From: QHVT01 sp036399015
GTDB lineage: Bacteria > Acidobacteriota > Thermoanaerobaculia > Gp7-AA8
DNA length: 64,000 bases
Assembly (NCBI GenBank): GCA_036399015.1
Contig: DASWNW010000093.1
Span: 156,572-220,571 of the forward strand
Reading direction: 5' to 3'
How positions within the stretch are numbered: the first letter of the stretch is position 1; each line of letters opens with the position of its first letter. Made by a program: the position numbers and the translations under genes. Positions 1 through 9,690 of the stretch are shown here, in pieces. The notes beneath the pieces are model-generated. The model was not told the DNA's origin. It saw only the letters and a program-made list of their open reading frames with translations, and ran no database searches.

Positions 1-579
1 AGCATCCTCTTCTGGAAATCGCTGCCGGTCTCCGACGTCACCACGGTGCTCTCCAAGGCGCTGATTCCGATCGTCATCCTGCCGCTGTTCACCATCGCCG
101 TCGCGCTGACCACGCAGACGATCATGCTCCTCCTCGGCAGCGTCGCCTTGCTCTTCCACGGGGTGAATCCCGCGCTGCTCTGGACGCGCGTGCCGCTGGT
201 GCAGGAGTCGGTGGTGATGTTCTACGGCGTCGCCGCGCACGCGCTCTGGTATGCGCCGCTCTATGCCTGGATGCTGCTCCTCTCCGCCTGGGCGAAGCGG
301 GCGGTCTTGCTGTGGGTCGTGCTGCCGTCGGTCGCGATCAACGTCGTCGAAAAAGGGGTATTCGGCACGTCGCATTTCGCCTCGCTCGTCAAATACCGCC
401 TGATCGGCGCATTGCACGAGGCGTTTGCGGTCGACGCGCTGAAAAAACCGGTCACCGGATTCTCGCAGTTGGAAATCGCGAATTTTCTGACCACGCCCGG
501 TCTATGGGCGGGGCTGGTCTTCGCGGCGGTCTGTCTCGCCGCGGCGGTGCGGCTGCGTCGCAACCGCGAGCCGATTTAG
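1..579 (+). CDS. ABC-2 type transporter permease, 3' part
   Basis: The reading frame is open from the first base of the window, so the start lies upstream; 192 residues of the C-terminus are visible. Several long hydrophobic stretches (about residues 20-50, 75-115 and 165-185) and the opening SILFWKSLPVSD resemble ABC-2 type permease subunits, which often have a cytosolic 'W(R/K)SLPVSD' loop. It would form the membrane channel of an exporter, with its ATPase probably just upstream. It is followed after 16 bp by another membrane protein and then a HlyD/MacB-type export system, so the block may be one operon. The substrate cannot be told. Family assignment is fairly secure from the topology and the loop motif. 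Confidence 0.75.
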   Translation, partial: SILFWKSLPVSDVTTVLSKALIPIVILPLFTIAVALTTQTIMLLLGSVALLFHGVNPALLWTRVPLVQESVVMFYGVAAHALWYAPLYAWMLLLSAWAKRAVLLWVVLPSVAINVVEKGVFGTSHFASLVKYRLIGALHEAFAVDALKKPVTGFSQLEIANFLTTPGLWAGLVFAAVCLAAAVRLRRNREPI

Positions 580-595
580 AAAGGAGCGCCGAACC

Positions 596-1318
596 ATGTT
601 GTGGCCACTCTTACTGATTCACATCTGCAGTGCGACGGTGGGATTGCTGTCGGGCTTCATGGCCATGGGAACCCGCAAGGGCTCGAGCTGGCATGGCGCG
701 TCCGGCACGGTCTTTTTCGTCTCGATGCTCATCATGTCGTCGAGCGCGGCGTACATCGCCGCCTTCCTGAAGGTGAACGCCGTCAACATGTGCGTCGGCC
801 TGCTGACCTTCTATCTCGTGGCGACGGCGTGGTGGACGGCGCGGCGGAGAGAAGGGGGCACGACGTTCTTCGATTACGCGGCGCTGCTCTACATCCTGAT
901 GGTCACGTCCGCCTTGTGGTCGTTCGGCTTCGAGGCGGCCGGCAGCCCGCGCGGGCGGAAGGACGGGATGCCCGCGTTCCTCTTCTTCATCTTCGGCACG
1001 ATCGCCCTGCTCTGCGCCGTCAATGACCTGCGCATGATCGTGCGCCGCGGCCTCACGGGCCCGCGCCGCATCGCGCGCCACCTCTGGCGGATGTCAACGG
1101 CGCTGCTGATCACCACCCTCTCCTTCTATCCCGGCCAGGCGAAGCTCTTCCCTCAATGGCTGCGGGAGACGCCGCTCGTGTTTCTGCCGCACATCTTCCT
1201 GCTGGTGATGCTGATTTACTCGGCGGTCCGCGTCCGACGCTCGCGCAAGCGCGTGGAGCAGGTGAAGCCGATGCCGCTCGACCCGATCGCCACGGCGATG
1301 GCCGGCGTTACGCGGTAA
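596..1318 (+). CDS. multipass membrane protein (DUF2306-like)
   Basis: A 240-residue protein made largely of hydrophobic helices (about seven), starting with MLWPLLLIHICSATVGLLSG and ending in a basic cytosolic tail rich in Arg and Lys. A Shine-Dalgarno sequence (AAAGGAG) lies 9 bases before the ATG, which fixes the start. The pattern of an N-terminal His in helix 1 (LLLIHI) and a later HGASG loop resembles the small DUF2306-type predicted membrane proteins, whose function is unknown. It sits between an ABC-2 permease and a HlyD-type adaptor, which suggests co-transcription with the exporter but does not prove a shared role. Confidence 0.6.
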   Translation: MLWPLLLIHICSATVGLLSGFMAMGTRKGSSWHGASGTVFFVSMLIMSSSAAYIAAFLKVNAVNMCVGLLTFYLVATAWWTARRREGGTTFFDYAALLYILMVTSALWSFGFEAAGSPRGRKDGMPAFLFFIFGTIALLCAVNDLRMIVRRGLTGPRRIARHLWRMSTALLITTLSFYPGQAKLFPQWLRETPLVFLPHIFLLVMLIYSAVRVRRSRKRVEQVKPMPLDPIATAMAGVTR

Positions 1319-1352
1319 AGACACAAACCCTCTCAAAAGATCGGTGGTTCTC

Positions 1353-2603
1353 ATGGATCGCATTCGCGTCAAGCCCGAAGTGTCTCCATTCAAACGTCCG
1401 GCGATCGTCCTGGCGCTCGCGATCGCATTGCTCGGGGGAGGAGTCCTGCTGGCGAGCATCGACTTCAGCACCCCGCGCGTCGACCGCACGAAGCTCACCA
1501 TCGAGAGCGTGCGTCGCGGCACGATGGAAGTGAAGGTCGCGGCCAATGGCCGGCTGGTGTCGTGGAACATCGAGCAGCTTGCCGCCCGCGTTCCGGGCCG
1601 CGTTGCCAGGGCGGCCATCAAGCCGGGTGCAGTGGTGGAAGTGGGAGAAGTGCTGGTCGAGCTCACGAATCCGCAGCTCCTCGCCACCGCGGAAGAGGCG
1701 CAGTCGGCGTGGGAAGGGGCGGTGGCGGAGCTCCAGGCTGCCGAGGCCGAGCTGCAGACGGCGATGCTGAACCAGGAGGTCCTGCTGACGCAGGTTCAGT
1801 TGAACCTCGACAAAGCGCGCCTCAAAGCGGAGGCAGACGAGGTGCTGGCGCGCGACAAGCTCATTCCGGCCATCGAGCTGAAACGCTCGAAGCTCGACGT
1901 GGTGCAACTGGCGAAGGCGCACGCGATCGAGTCGAGCCGCCTCGAGAAAATCCGGGCGAACATTCAGGTGCAGCTCGCCGTCAGGCGATCGCGGGTCGCC
2001 CAGCTCGCACGAGCGCTGGAGCGCGCCCGCAACGAGGCGGCCGACCTGAAGGTCGTCGCCGGCATCAGCGGCATCGTGCAGGCGATCGACGTGGAGGTCG
2101 GACAGCAATTGCAGCCCGGCAGTCCAATCGGCCGCATCGCGCGCCAGGACCAGCTCTATGCCGAGCTGAAAGTGCCGGCGCGCGAGGCGACGCAGGTGCG
2201 CGCGGGACAGAAGGTCGTCGTCGACACGCGCAATGGAACAGTGACCGGCGTCGTGAGCCGCGTCGATCCCGGCGTCACCGACGGCACGGTCGTCGTGGAC
2301 GTCGATCTACAGGAGCCGCTGCCCGCGGGTGCCCGTCCGCAATTGCAGGTCGAAGGCGTGGTCTACATCAGCGAGGTGCCGGACGCCCTCTACGTGGGCA
2401 AGCCGGCGTATGTGAAGAACGACGCGGCGCTCGCCGTCTACAAGCTCGATCCGGCGGGCCGCTATGCGACGAGGGTAACGATCCAGGCCGGCCGGATCTC
2501 GCTGCAGCATATGCAGGTGCTGCGGGGGCTGCAGGCGGGCGATCGCATCATCACGTCGGAGACCGGCGAGTTTCAGGATCAAGAGCGCATTTTATTGAAG
2601 TAG
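1353..2603 (+). CDS. HlyD/MacA-family periplasmic adaptor subunit
   Basis: A 416-residue membrane-fusion protein. A single N-terminal transmembrane anchor (about residues 14-33) is followed by a lipoyl-like half-motif (residues ~60-100), a long charged alpha-helical hairpin (~100-215, rich in Ala, Glu and Arg heptads), the second lipoyl half (GISGIVQAIDVEVGQQL), and beta-barrel and membrane-proximal domains. Such adaptors link an inner-membrane ABC transporter to the outer membrane. The ATG at 1353 was preferred to a GTG 9 bp upstream; neither has a strong ribosome site. The permease and ATPase of a MacB-like system follow directly, so this is the adaptor of a tripartite exporter. The substrate is unknown. 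Confidence 0.85.
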   Translation: MDRIRVKPEVSPFKRPAIVLALAIALLGGGVLLASIDFSTPRVDRTKLTIESVRRGTMEVKVAANGRLVSWNIEQLAARVPGRVARAAIKPGAVVEVGEVLVELTNPQLLATAEEAQSAWEGAVAELQAAEAELQTAMLNQEVLLTQVQLNLDKARLKAEADEVLARDKLIPAIELKRSKLDVVQLAKAHAIESSRLEKIRANIQVQLAVRRSRVAQLARALERARNEAADLKVVAGISGIVQAIDVEVGQQLQPGSPIGRIARQDQLYAELKVPAREATQVRAGQKVVVDTRNGTVTGVVSRVDPGVTDGTVVVDVDLQEPLPAGARPQLQVEGVVYISEVPDALYVGKPAYVKNDAALAVYKLDPAGRYATRVTIQAGRISLQHMQVLRGLQAGDRIITSETGEFQDQERILLK

Positions 2604-2615
2604 CAGGAGCCCATC

Positions 2616-5042
2616 ATGAGTCTCTGGTTCGATCTGAAATACGCGTGGCGCCTCCTCAGAAAATCGTGGGGCTATTCACTGATGTGCGCGAGCGTCGTGG
2701 CGCTCAGCGTCGGGCTGGCGGTATGGACGAACGCGCTCGTTTACAGCCAGGCGTTCAAGCCGCTCCCGTTTCCCGACTCGGACCGCTGGTACAGCGTGCA
2801 GCTCGCCCCCGACGCCTCGTCGCGGGCGCGGCCGAGCGTCGACGCCTACACCTGGCAGGAGCTGCTGAAGCACAGTCGCTCCGCCGACCACCTCGGCGCC
2901 TTCGCGACCGTGCCGATGGTCCTCAGCGAAGGCGAGGCGACGACCAGTCTGCGCGGCGGCGCAATCACGCCGCGCCTCCTCGCCGCGACGCGCGTGGCCC
3001 CGATCCTCGGCCGCACGTTCGATGAGAGCGACGGCCAGCCCGGCGCCGCCGCGGTGGCGATCCTCGGTTTCGATACCTGGAAGAACTACTTCGCCGGCGA
3101 TCCGCACATCATCGGCAAGACCGCGCGCATCGACGCGGCACCGGTACAGGTCATCGGCGTCATGCCGCGGGATCCGCTGGTGTTCGACGACTTCGAGGTG
3201 TGGGTGCCGCTGCAGGTGCCGCCGCTCGCGCGGCCGCAGGACTCGACGATGACCGTGATCCCGCTCGTCATGGTGCGGGACGGCCACAGTCTGGAAGCGG
3301 TCCTCGGCGAGCTGAAAGGGGCCGTCGCGCACGTCAACGGCGACTATCCCCGGCTGTTCAACTCCACGCGCCGGGTGGCGCTCTACCCTGCGGCGCGGAT
3401 GTTCTCCCACAACATCCTGCCGGTCATCACCATGATGAGTCTCATGGCCACCGCCATCCTGCTGCTGGGCTGCATGAACATCAGCATGGTCTTCCTGGCG
3501 CGCCTGATGGAGCGCAGCCGCGAGCTGGCGTTGCGGACCGCGCTCGGCGCGTCGCGGCAGCGGCTGATGCGTCAGAGCCTGCTCGAGACGGCGCTGGTCG
3601 TTCTCGCCGGACTCGTGGCCGGGTATGGACTGGCGTTCCTCGGCATCGAGTGGACGCACGGGATCGACTCCTTCATCAGCCGCGTCCTGGCCGGCGGGCG
3701 CTCCACGAATCTGCCGGTGCTGCGGCCGGCCGATCTCGTGGCCGCGGTCGTCTTCGCGGTGGCGGTCTGGCTGCTCAGCACTCTCGTCCCGGCATGGCGC
3801 ATTTCGCGGCAGGATCCCGGCGCCGTGCTGGCCGGCAGCGGCAAGGGCGCCGCGGTGCGCGGCAGCAGCAGGAGCGTCGGCGTGCTGGTCGGGCTGCAGG
3901 TCGGCCTCTCGTCACTCGTGCTCGTGGCCTGCGGCAATGTCGTGCTGGCCGTGCAGAAGGAAACGAGCAAGCCGGCGGGGCTCGAGAGCGCCGGCGTGAT
4001 GGTGTCGACGTATCCGACGGTGTTCGACGCCCGCTTCTCCGAACCGGCGCGGCGCCTCCGCTACTGGGAAGACCTCGGCGCCGCGATCGCGACCAAAGTC
4101 CCCGGTGCCGAGGCAGCGTTCGTCACGGCGGCGCCGACGCGGCCGGCGCGCGTTCCGGCGACGATCGAGACGCGGCAGGGGGGAGAGAACCAGGGCGCGT
4201 TGACGCTGCCGCTCACGGTCGTCTCCGAGAATTACTTCGACCTCCTCAGCATCCGGCTGCGCTCCGGGCGCCTCTTCGACAGCACCGACAACAGCGCCTC
4301 GCTCCCGGTGGCGATCGTGGACGAGAAGATGGCGGCCCGCTACTGGCCGGGAGAGGACGTCCTCGGCAAGCGGGTGCAGTTGAACGGCGCGGAGAACGGC
4401 ACCTGGCTCACCATCGTCGGCGTCGTCTCGTCCGTTCCCGGCGCGGCCTACCGTCCCGACGCCGACATCGGCTCCATGTACCAGCCGTTGCGGCAGGCGA
4501 TCCCCGATGCCTTCCAGGTGCTGGTGAGAGTGCCGGACGGTGCCGCCGATCCGCGGGACGCGCTGCGGGCCGCGGCGTTCAGCGTCGATCGCGACCTGCC
4601 GCTGCACAACCTGCAGCTCCTCGGCGAGTACATGGAGGTGTTGGAGCTCAGCTCCGCCGCGATGATCCCGGTCTTCACCGTCATCGCCCTCATCACGGCC
4701 CTGCTGGCCGCGTCGGGACTCTTCGGCCTCATCAGCCGCTCGGTCGCGCAGCGCACGCAGGAAGTCGGCATCCGCCGCGCGCTCGGAGCGACGACCTGGC
4801 GAGCAACCTCGATGTTCCTGCGCCAGGGCGCCATCTACCTGAGCGTCGCCGTCGCCGGCCTCGCTCTCGGGATCGCGGCGATGCCGGTGCTCAGCCGGGC
4901 CATTCCGAACGTCCTCGACCGGGTCGTGCCGGTCGCGGTGGGCGTCGTCCTGCTCATGACCTTCGTCATTTCCACCGCCTCGTATCTGCCGACCCGCCGC
5001 GCCGTCGCGCTCGAGCCGGGCGATGCGCTGCGCTACGACTAG
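2616..5042 (+). CDS. ADOP-type duplicated MacB/FtsX permease
   Basis: An 808-residue permease with the duplicated layout MacB_PCD - FtsX - MacB_PCD - FtsX. There is an N-terminal helix (~20-45), a periplasmic core domain (~50-240), three helices (~265-395), a further helix (~425-450), a second periplasmic domain (~455-660) and three C-terminal helices. The coupling-type motif RELALRTALGASRQRL appears after the first helix group, and QEVGIRRALGATTWRA in the second copy. This length and duplication match the ADOP family common in Acidobacteriota. An AGGAG ribosome site lies 6 bases before the ATG. Unlike true orphans it is followed directly by an ATPase and preceded by an adaptor, so it probably works as the permease of a MacAB-like exporter. 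Confidence 0.85.
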   Translation: MSLWFDLKYAWRLLRKSWGYSLMCASVVALSVGLAVWTNALVYSQAFKPLPFPDSDRWYSVQLAPDASSRARPSVDAYTWQELLKHSRSADHLGAFATVPMVLSEGEATTSLRGGAITPRLLAATRVAPILGRTFDESDGQPGAAAVAILGFDTWKNYFAGDPHIIGKTARIDAAPVQVIGVMPRDPLVFDDFEVWVPLQVPPLARPQDSTMTVIPLVMVRDGHSLEAVLGELKGAVAHVNGDYPRLFNSTRRVALYPAARMFSHNILPVITMMSLMATAILLLGCMNISMVFLARLMERSRELALRTALGASRQRLMRQSLLETALVVLAGLVAGYGLAFLGIEWTHGIDSFISRVLAGGRSTNLPVLRPADLVAAVVFAVAVWLLSTLVPAWRISRQDPGAVLAGSGKGAAVRGSSRSVGVLVGLQVGLSSLVLVACGNVVLAVQKETSKPAGLESAGVMVSTYPTVFDARFSEPARRLRYWEDLGAAIATKVPGAEAAFVTAAPTRPARVPATIETRQGGENQGALTLPLTVVSENYFDLLSIRLRSGRLFDSTDNSASLPVAIVDEKMAARYWPGEDVLGKRVQLNGAENGTWLTIVGVVSSVPGAAYRPDADIGSMYQPLRQAIPDAFQVLVRVPDGAADPRDALRAAAFSVDRDLPLHNLQLLGEYMEVLELSSAAMIPVFTVIALITALLAASGLFGLISRSVAQRTQEVGIRRALGATTWRATSMFLRQGAIYLSVAVAGLALGIAAMPVLSRAIPNVLDRVVPVAVGVVLLMTFVISTASYLPTRRAVALEPGDALRYD

Positions 5043-5066
5043 CGACTTTTTCAAGGAGAGTCTCCA

Positions 5067-5771
5067 ATGGCTACCGAGCAACTGATCCACCTGCAGGGCA
5101 TCAAGAAGATCTTTTCCACCGCGGAGATGGAGACGTCGGCGCTGGACAACGTCGATCTCGCGATCGAGCGCGGGGAGTACGTCTCCATCAGCGGGCCTTC
5201 GGGCTGCGGCAAGTCGACGCTGCTCTCGGTGATGGGGCTGCTGAACTCCTCGACCGAGGGGCAGTACTTCCTCAACGGCGTGGAGGTCACCGGGCTCAGT
5301 CCCGCGGAGCAGGCGCGCGTGCGCAACCAGGAGATCGGCTTCATCTTCCAGGCCTTCAACCTGATCGCCGACATGTCGGCGTTCGAGAACGTCGAGCTGC
5401 CGCTGACGTACCGCAACGACCTCACGCGCAGCCAGCGGCGCGAGCTGGTGCTGGAGGCGCTGGGGCAGGTGAACATGACCGAGCGGCAGAAGCACTTCCC
5501 GTCGCAGATGTCGGGCGGCCAGCAGCAGCGGATCGCGATCGCGCGCGCGCTGGTCGGCAAGCCGAACGTCCTCCTCGCGGACGAGCCGACCGGCAACCTC
5601 GACTCGAAAAACGCGCAACTGATCATGGAGCTGCTGGAGGCGCTGCACGAGCAGGGCAGCACGATCGTCATGGTCACGCACGACCCCCGCTTCGCCGGGC
5701 GCGCCGGGCGCCAGGTCTCGCTCTTCGACGGGAAGGTCGTCGACGACCGCCGGCTGCACGCGGTTGCGTGA
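5067..5771 (+). CDS. MacB/LolD-type ABC transporter ATPase
   Basis: A 234-residue ATP-binding subunit with a complete motif set: Walker A GPSGCGKST (residues 43-51), Q-loop IFQAFNL, signature MSGGQQQR, Walker B VLLADEPTG with a D-loop NLDS, and switch His in MVTHD. This is the MacB/LolD/FtsE-like class that powers mechanotransmission exporters rather than substrate channels. An AAGGAG site precedes the ATG. It is the last gene of the export operon, 24 bp after the ADOP permease, and is followed by a convergent tmRNA gene and its terminator. Confidence 0.9.
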   Translation: MATEQLIHLQGIKKIFSTAEMETSALDNVDLAIERGEYVSISGPSGCGKSTLLSVMGLLNSSTEGQYFLNGVEVTGLSPAEQARVRNQEIGFIFQAFNLIADMSAFENVELPLTYRNDLTRSQRRELVLEALGQVNMTERQKHFPSQMSGGQQQRIAIARALVGKPNVLLADEPTGNLDSKNAQLIMELLEALHEQGSTIVMVTHDPRFAGRAGRQVSLFDGKVVDDRRLHAVA

Positions 5772-5775
5772 GCCC

Positions 5776-5813
5776 GGAAAACAGAAACGCCGGCGCGAAG
5801 AGCGCGCCGGCGT
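5776..5813 (-). terminator. intrinsic terminator of the tmRNA gene
   Basis: An 11-bp perfect stem (ACGCCGGCGCG at 5787-5797 with its complement at 5803-5813) and a 5-nt loop lies 17 bp past the 3' end of the tmRNA. Read on the minus strand, the stem is followed by a T-rich tail (TTTCTGTTTT). It could also slow read-through from the ABC operon on the plus strand, but the U-tract is on the minus side. Confidence 0.7.
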
Positions 5814-5829
5814 CGAAGGAAAGTCGGGT

Positions 5830-6181
5830 TGGTGGAGGCGGCGGGAGTTGAACCCGCGTCCGAAAACAGTGGCAGCCTGGCTACTACATGCTTGTCTCTC
5901 CGATTGATCTCGTTCGTGCCCTGTCCGGAGAGCGGGAACCGGACACAAACCAGCCTCTTAATCTCGTGACGCGCGCGTAGGCGTTACGCGCGTCACCAGC
6001 TCACATCATGACGCTCGACTCCTCCACCGTGAGCGGGTGGCGGACGAGCGCTCGTGGGTTTTTAGGCCGCGAGGGCGAAATCGTTATTCGCGTTTATGTT
6101 TTTCGATCGGTTTTACGAGATGACCGAGCTCGGCATGCAACCATGACCCCGACGTGTTCCCGTCGAAGCCGGTGCGCCCCC
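5830..6181 (-). ncRNA. ssrA: tmRNA (transfer-messenger RNA)
   Basis: A 352-nt tmRNA that rescues stalled ribosomes by acting as tRNA-Ala and then as mRNA for a degradation tag. The 5' end (GGGGGCG, 6181-6175) pairs with the 3' end CGCCTCC followed by an encoded ACCA (5830). The 5' domain has the conserved GGCTTCGACGGG and the 3' domain has a T-arm GGGTTCAACTCCC. The tag frame runs 6091 to 6062 and encodes ANNDFALAA followed by TAA, with GCG as resume codon. A TTGACG box lies about 20 bp upstream on the minus strand. The divergent nadC start is 57 bp away. The gene was identified from these ends and the tag; the internal pseudoknots were not modelled. Confidence 0.95.
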
Positions 6182-6238
6182 AAATTTTCAACGAACCGCA
6201 CGTCAAAACGGGAACGGGGGTGGCAAGATTCCGGTCCC

Positions 6239-7051
6239 ATGTTCGACTCGATCATCCGCGCCGCCTTCGCCGAGGACCTGCCCGACATCACGAGTGAGGC
6301 GATCTTCGACCCGGGGGACCGCGGCTCCGCCCGCTTCCTGGTGAAAGGGGAGGGGGTCATCGCCGGGCTGGCGGTCATCGAGGGGGTGTTCCGCACCCTC
6401 GATCCCGCGGCCGAGGTCGTTCTGAAGGCGACCGACGGCGACGCGGTGAAGCCGGGGGACATCGTGGCGGAGGTGAGCGCCTCGGTGATCGCCCTCCTCT
6501 CCGGCGAGCGCACTGCCCTCAACCTCATGCAGCGCGCCTCCGGCATCGCGACGTTGACCCGCCGCTACGTCGAGGCGGTCGCGGGGACGCGGGCGAAGAT
6601 CCACGACACCCGCAAGACGGCGCCGGGCATGCGCATGCTCGACAAATACGCGGTGAAGTGCGGGGGAGGGGAGAACCACCGCATCGGCCTCCACGACATG
6701 TTCCTGGTCAAGAACAACCACATCGACCGGGCCGGGTCCATCGCCGCCGCCGTCGAGCGCATCCGTGCGACCGGCAAGCGGCAGCCGCTGATGATCGAGG
6801 TGCGGGACATGCGGGAGCTGGAGGAGGCGCTGTCGGCCTCGCCCGACTACATCCTCCTCGACAACATGAGCACGGATGAGCTGCGGGAGGCGGTGCGGCG
6901 GACGGACGGCCGCGTATCGCTGGAGGCGAGCGGCGGCATTACGCTCGAGACGGTCCGCGGTGTGGCTGAGACCGGCGTCGACCGGATCTCGGTCGGCGCG
7001 CTCACCCACTCCGTCCGCGCGCTCGACATCTCCATGCGGGTCAAAACCTAG
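6239..7051 (+). CDS. nadC: nicotinate-nucleotide pyrophosphorylase (quinolinate phosphoribosyltransferase)
   Basis: A 270-residue enzyme that joins quinolinate and PRPP to give nicotinate mononucleotide, CO2 and PPi in NAD synthesis. Family motifs are present: ERTALNLMQRASGIAT, HDTRKTAPGMR, the substrate loop GGGENHR, KNNH and the C-terminal SGGIT/ISVGALTHS phosphate-binding region. The frame stays open further upstream, but that stretch lies over the divergent tmRNA. The ATG at 6239 begins the conserved N-terminus (MFDSIIRAAFAEDLP) and gives the usual family length. No strong ribosome site is visible. It stands alone, followed 34 bp later by a signalling gene. Confidence 0.93.
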   Translation: MFDSIIRAAFAEDLPDITSEAIFDPGDRGSARFLVKGEGVIAGLAVIEGVFRTLDPAAEVVLKATDGDAVKPGDIVAEVSASVIALLSGERTALNLMQRASGIATLTRRYVEAVAGTRAKIHDTRKTAPGMRMLDKYAVKCGGGENHRIGLHDMFLVKNNHIDRAGSIAAAVERIRATGKRQPLMIEVRDMRELEEALSASPDYILLDNMSTDELREAVRRTDGRVSLEASGGITLETVRGVAETGVDRISVGALTHSVRALDISMRVKT

Positions 7052-7085
7052 CGTGGCACAGGGATAGCAGCCCGAACCTCTCCCA

Positions 7086-8066
<981 letters not shown>

Positions 8067-8073
8067 TGACTGT

Positions 8074-8100
8074 CACCAGCAACTAGCAACCAGCAACTAG
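8074..8100. repeat. single-arm CAACCAG microrepeat fragment
   Basis: A short run of CAGCAACTAG/CAACCAG units between the convergent stops of the diguanylate cyclase and the Hpt gene. It uses the same unit as the long hairpin at 30232-30323. The Hpt stop codon (8097-8099) lies inside it. Only one arm is present, so this looks like a decayed or partial copy. Confidence 0.5.
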
Positions 8101-8405
8101 TCGAGCTCCCTCGCCGCCCGCTCGATCTCGCTCCTCAGGCTCGTCACGAAGCCGCCGAGGTCGCCGTCGATGCGCCCTTCCTCGATGGCCTTCTCGAGGC
8201 CGGCGGCGTCGTCGGAGATGCGCTGGTAGCCGTAGCTGCCGCCGGAGCCCTTGAGCTGGTGGGCGAGATAGGCCAGACGTTCGAGGCCGGCGGCATCGCG
8301 GCCGGCGTCCAGCGCCGCCTGCATTTCCGCGACCTTGTCGCGTGCTTCTCCCAGGAACTCGCGCCTGAGCTCATTCAGTTCGTGATCCACCATCGTTGCC
8401 ACCAT
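8097..8405 (-). CDS. Hpt-domain phosphotransfer protein
   Basis: A 102-residue all-helical protein consisting of one histidine phosphotransfer domain. The phospho-accepting site is His49 in LAHQLKGSGGSYGY, the classic HxxKG Hpt signature. It carries phosphoryl groups between a hybrid kinase and a response regulator. ATG codons at 8405 and 8393 are both possible starts. It is convergent with the receiver-GGDEF gene and divergent from the CBM9-like gene (47 bp between starts), so it is probably monocistronic. A role in phosphorelay to the neighbouring diguanylate cyclase is suggested by proximity only. Confidence 0.85.
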   Translation of the reverse strand: MVATMVDHELNELRREFLGEARDKVAEMQAALDAGRDAAGLERLAYLAHQLKGSGGSYGYQRISDDAAGLEKAIEEGRIDGDLGGFVTSLRSEIERAARELD

Positions 8406-8452
8406 CGTCCCGGCCCAGGCCGTTGCACGGTGTGTGCCTCGGCTGATCGCCT

Positions 8453-9106
8453 ATGATGCCGGAAGCGATGACTGGGGAAACGCTGGTCGTGGTGTGGGCG
8501 CCCTTCGACATGGAAGAGCTCTGGTCGACGCCTGCCGGCTGCTCGCCCGTCCGTCTCCGCCGCGCCACCGACGCCGCTCCTCCCCGCCTCTCCACCAGCG
8601 TCGCCGCCTGGTTCGACGACCAGTACCTGAGCGTCCTCTTCTCCTGCTCGGACGACCTCGTGAAGTCGACGCTCGTCGCCCACGACGCCAATCTCTACGA
8701 GGAAGACGTGGTGGAGGTCTTCATCACCCCCGGGCCGCTGGAGCGCTACTACGAATTCGAGGTCAGCCCCCGCGCGACGGTGTTCGACGCACGCGTCGAC
8801 TCGCCCGACGGCGATCGCGCCACCATGCACGTCGACCGGGAGTGGAACTGCGAGGGGCTCATGGCCGCGGTGCGGCAGGTGACGGAGTCGCACGGTGCGG
8901 CGACCATCGACACCATCATCCGCATCCCGTTCGCGGCGCTCGGCCGCACGACGCCGGAAAACGGCGAGAGCTGGCGTGCGAACTTTTTCCGGATCGACCG
9001 ACATCCGGAAAAGGGGGACGAATTCAGCGCTTGGCAGCCGACCATGAAAAACCCCGCGGATTTCCACGTCCCGGCCGCGTTCGGCACCCTGCGTTTTCAG
9101 CGCTAA
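8453..9106 (+). CDS. CBM9-like (carbohydrate-binding family 9) protein
   Basis: A 217-residue beta-rich protein of the CBM9-like fold often found at the C-terminus of glycan enzymes or alone. Characteristic parts are LSVLFSCSDDL, EEDVVEVFITP, YYEFEVSPRATVFDARV, IRIPFAALG and WRANFFRIDR near the end. No signal peptide is clear, so the protein may be cytosolic or the start may be mis-set; ATG codons at 8453 and 8468 are both usable. It may bind a carbohydrate ligand, but no enzyme gene is adjacent, so its role is open. Confidence 0.7.
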   Translation: MMPEAMTGETLVVVWAPFDMEELWSTPAGCSPVRLRRATDAAPPRLSTSVAAWFDDQYLSVLFSCSDDLVKSTLVAHDANLYEEDVVEVFITPGPLERYYEFEVSPRATVFDARVDSPDGDRATMHVDREWNCEGLMAAVRQVTESHGAATIDTIIRIPFAALGRTTPENGESWRANFFRIDRHPEKGDEFSAWQPTMKNPADFHVPAAFGTLRFQR

Positions 9107-9209
9107 CGCCTTCAGGCACAGGGAATTCATCCGATCTTTTCTGATTTGTAAACGGCACTCCCGCTGTTAGGACGTACAGTGATCGGCGGCCGAGGACCCC
9201 CTTTCGTTC

Positions 9210-9671
9210 ATGGTTCAAAGGATCTCCAGAAATCTCATCGTGGCACTCGTTGTCGCCGCCACAATTGCCGCCGAAGGACCGAAGTGCAACGGCACTGCGC
9301 GCGAATGCGAGCAGAAGATCCGGCATCTCGTCAGCGGCCGGCGTTACTTCGGCGCGACGGTGCAGGACCGCAATCCGGGACTGGTGGTGAACTCCGTTCA
9401 TCCGAACAGCCCCGCCGAGCGCGCCGGCCTCAAGCCGGGCGACCAGCTCATCGCGCTCAACGGCAGGTCGCTCCGCGAGGCCTCCGGACGCGAGTTCAAG
9501 CAGCTCATCGCCGACGCGCGGTCCACCGGCCGGATCTGGATGCTCATTTCGCGTCACGGCGCGATCACGAAGATCGAGACGCGCCTCGAGCCGTACACCA
9601 AGGAGCAGGTCGCCAAGATGGTGGCCCTGCACCTCACGATGACCCACACCACGACGTCGGGCGCTCAATGA
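9210..9671 (+). CDS. exported PDZ-domain protein
   Basis: A 153-residue protein with a signal-peptide-like N-terminus (residues 1-22) and one PDZ domain, recognised from GLVVNSVHPNSPAERAGLKPGDQLIALNG. PDZ domains bind C-terminal or looped peptides of other proteins. No protease domain is attached, so it may be an adaptor in the periplasm. The stop is 20 bp before a sensor kinase whose extracytoplasmic domain could be a partner, and the genes may be co-transcribed. This functional link is inference. Confidence 0.75.
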   Translation: MVQRISRNLIVALVVAATIAAEGPKCNGTARECEQKIRHLVSGRRYFGATVQDRNPGLVVNSVHPNSPAERAGLKPGDQLIALNGRSLREASGREFKQLIADARSTGRIWMLISRHGAITKIETRLEPYTKEQVAKMVALHLTMTHTTTSGAQ

Positions 9672-9690
9672 CCGCGATGTCGGAAAGCTC

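Noticed and set aside
5831..5870. A tRNA gene suggested by the T-arm GGGTTCAACTCCC
   Set aside because: The element continues into a full tmRNA with tag frame and matching 5' end; no separate tRNA cloverleaf is present.
6008..6238. Upstream extension of the nadC reading frame
   Set aside because: It runs through the 5' domain of the divergent tmRNA; conserved NadC sequence starts at the ATG at 6239.
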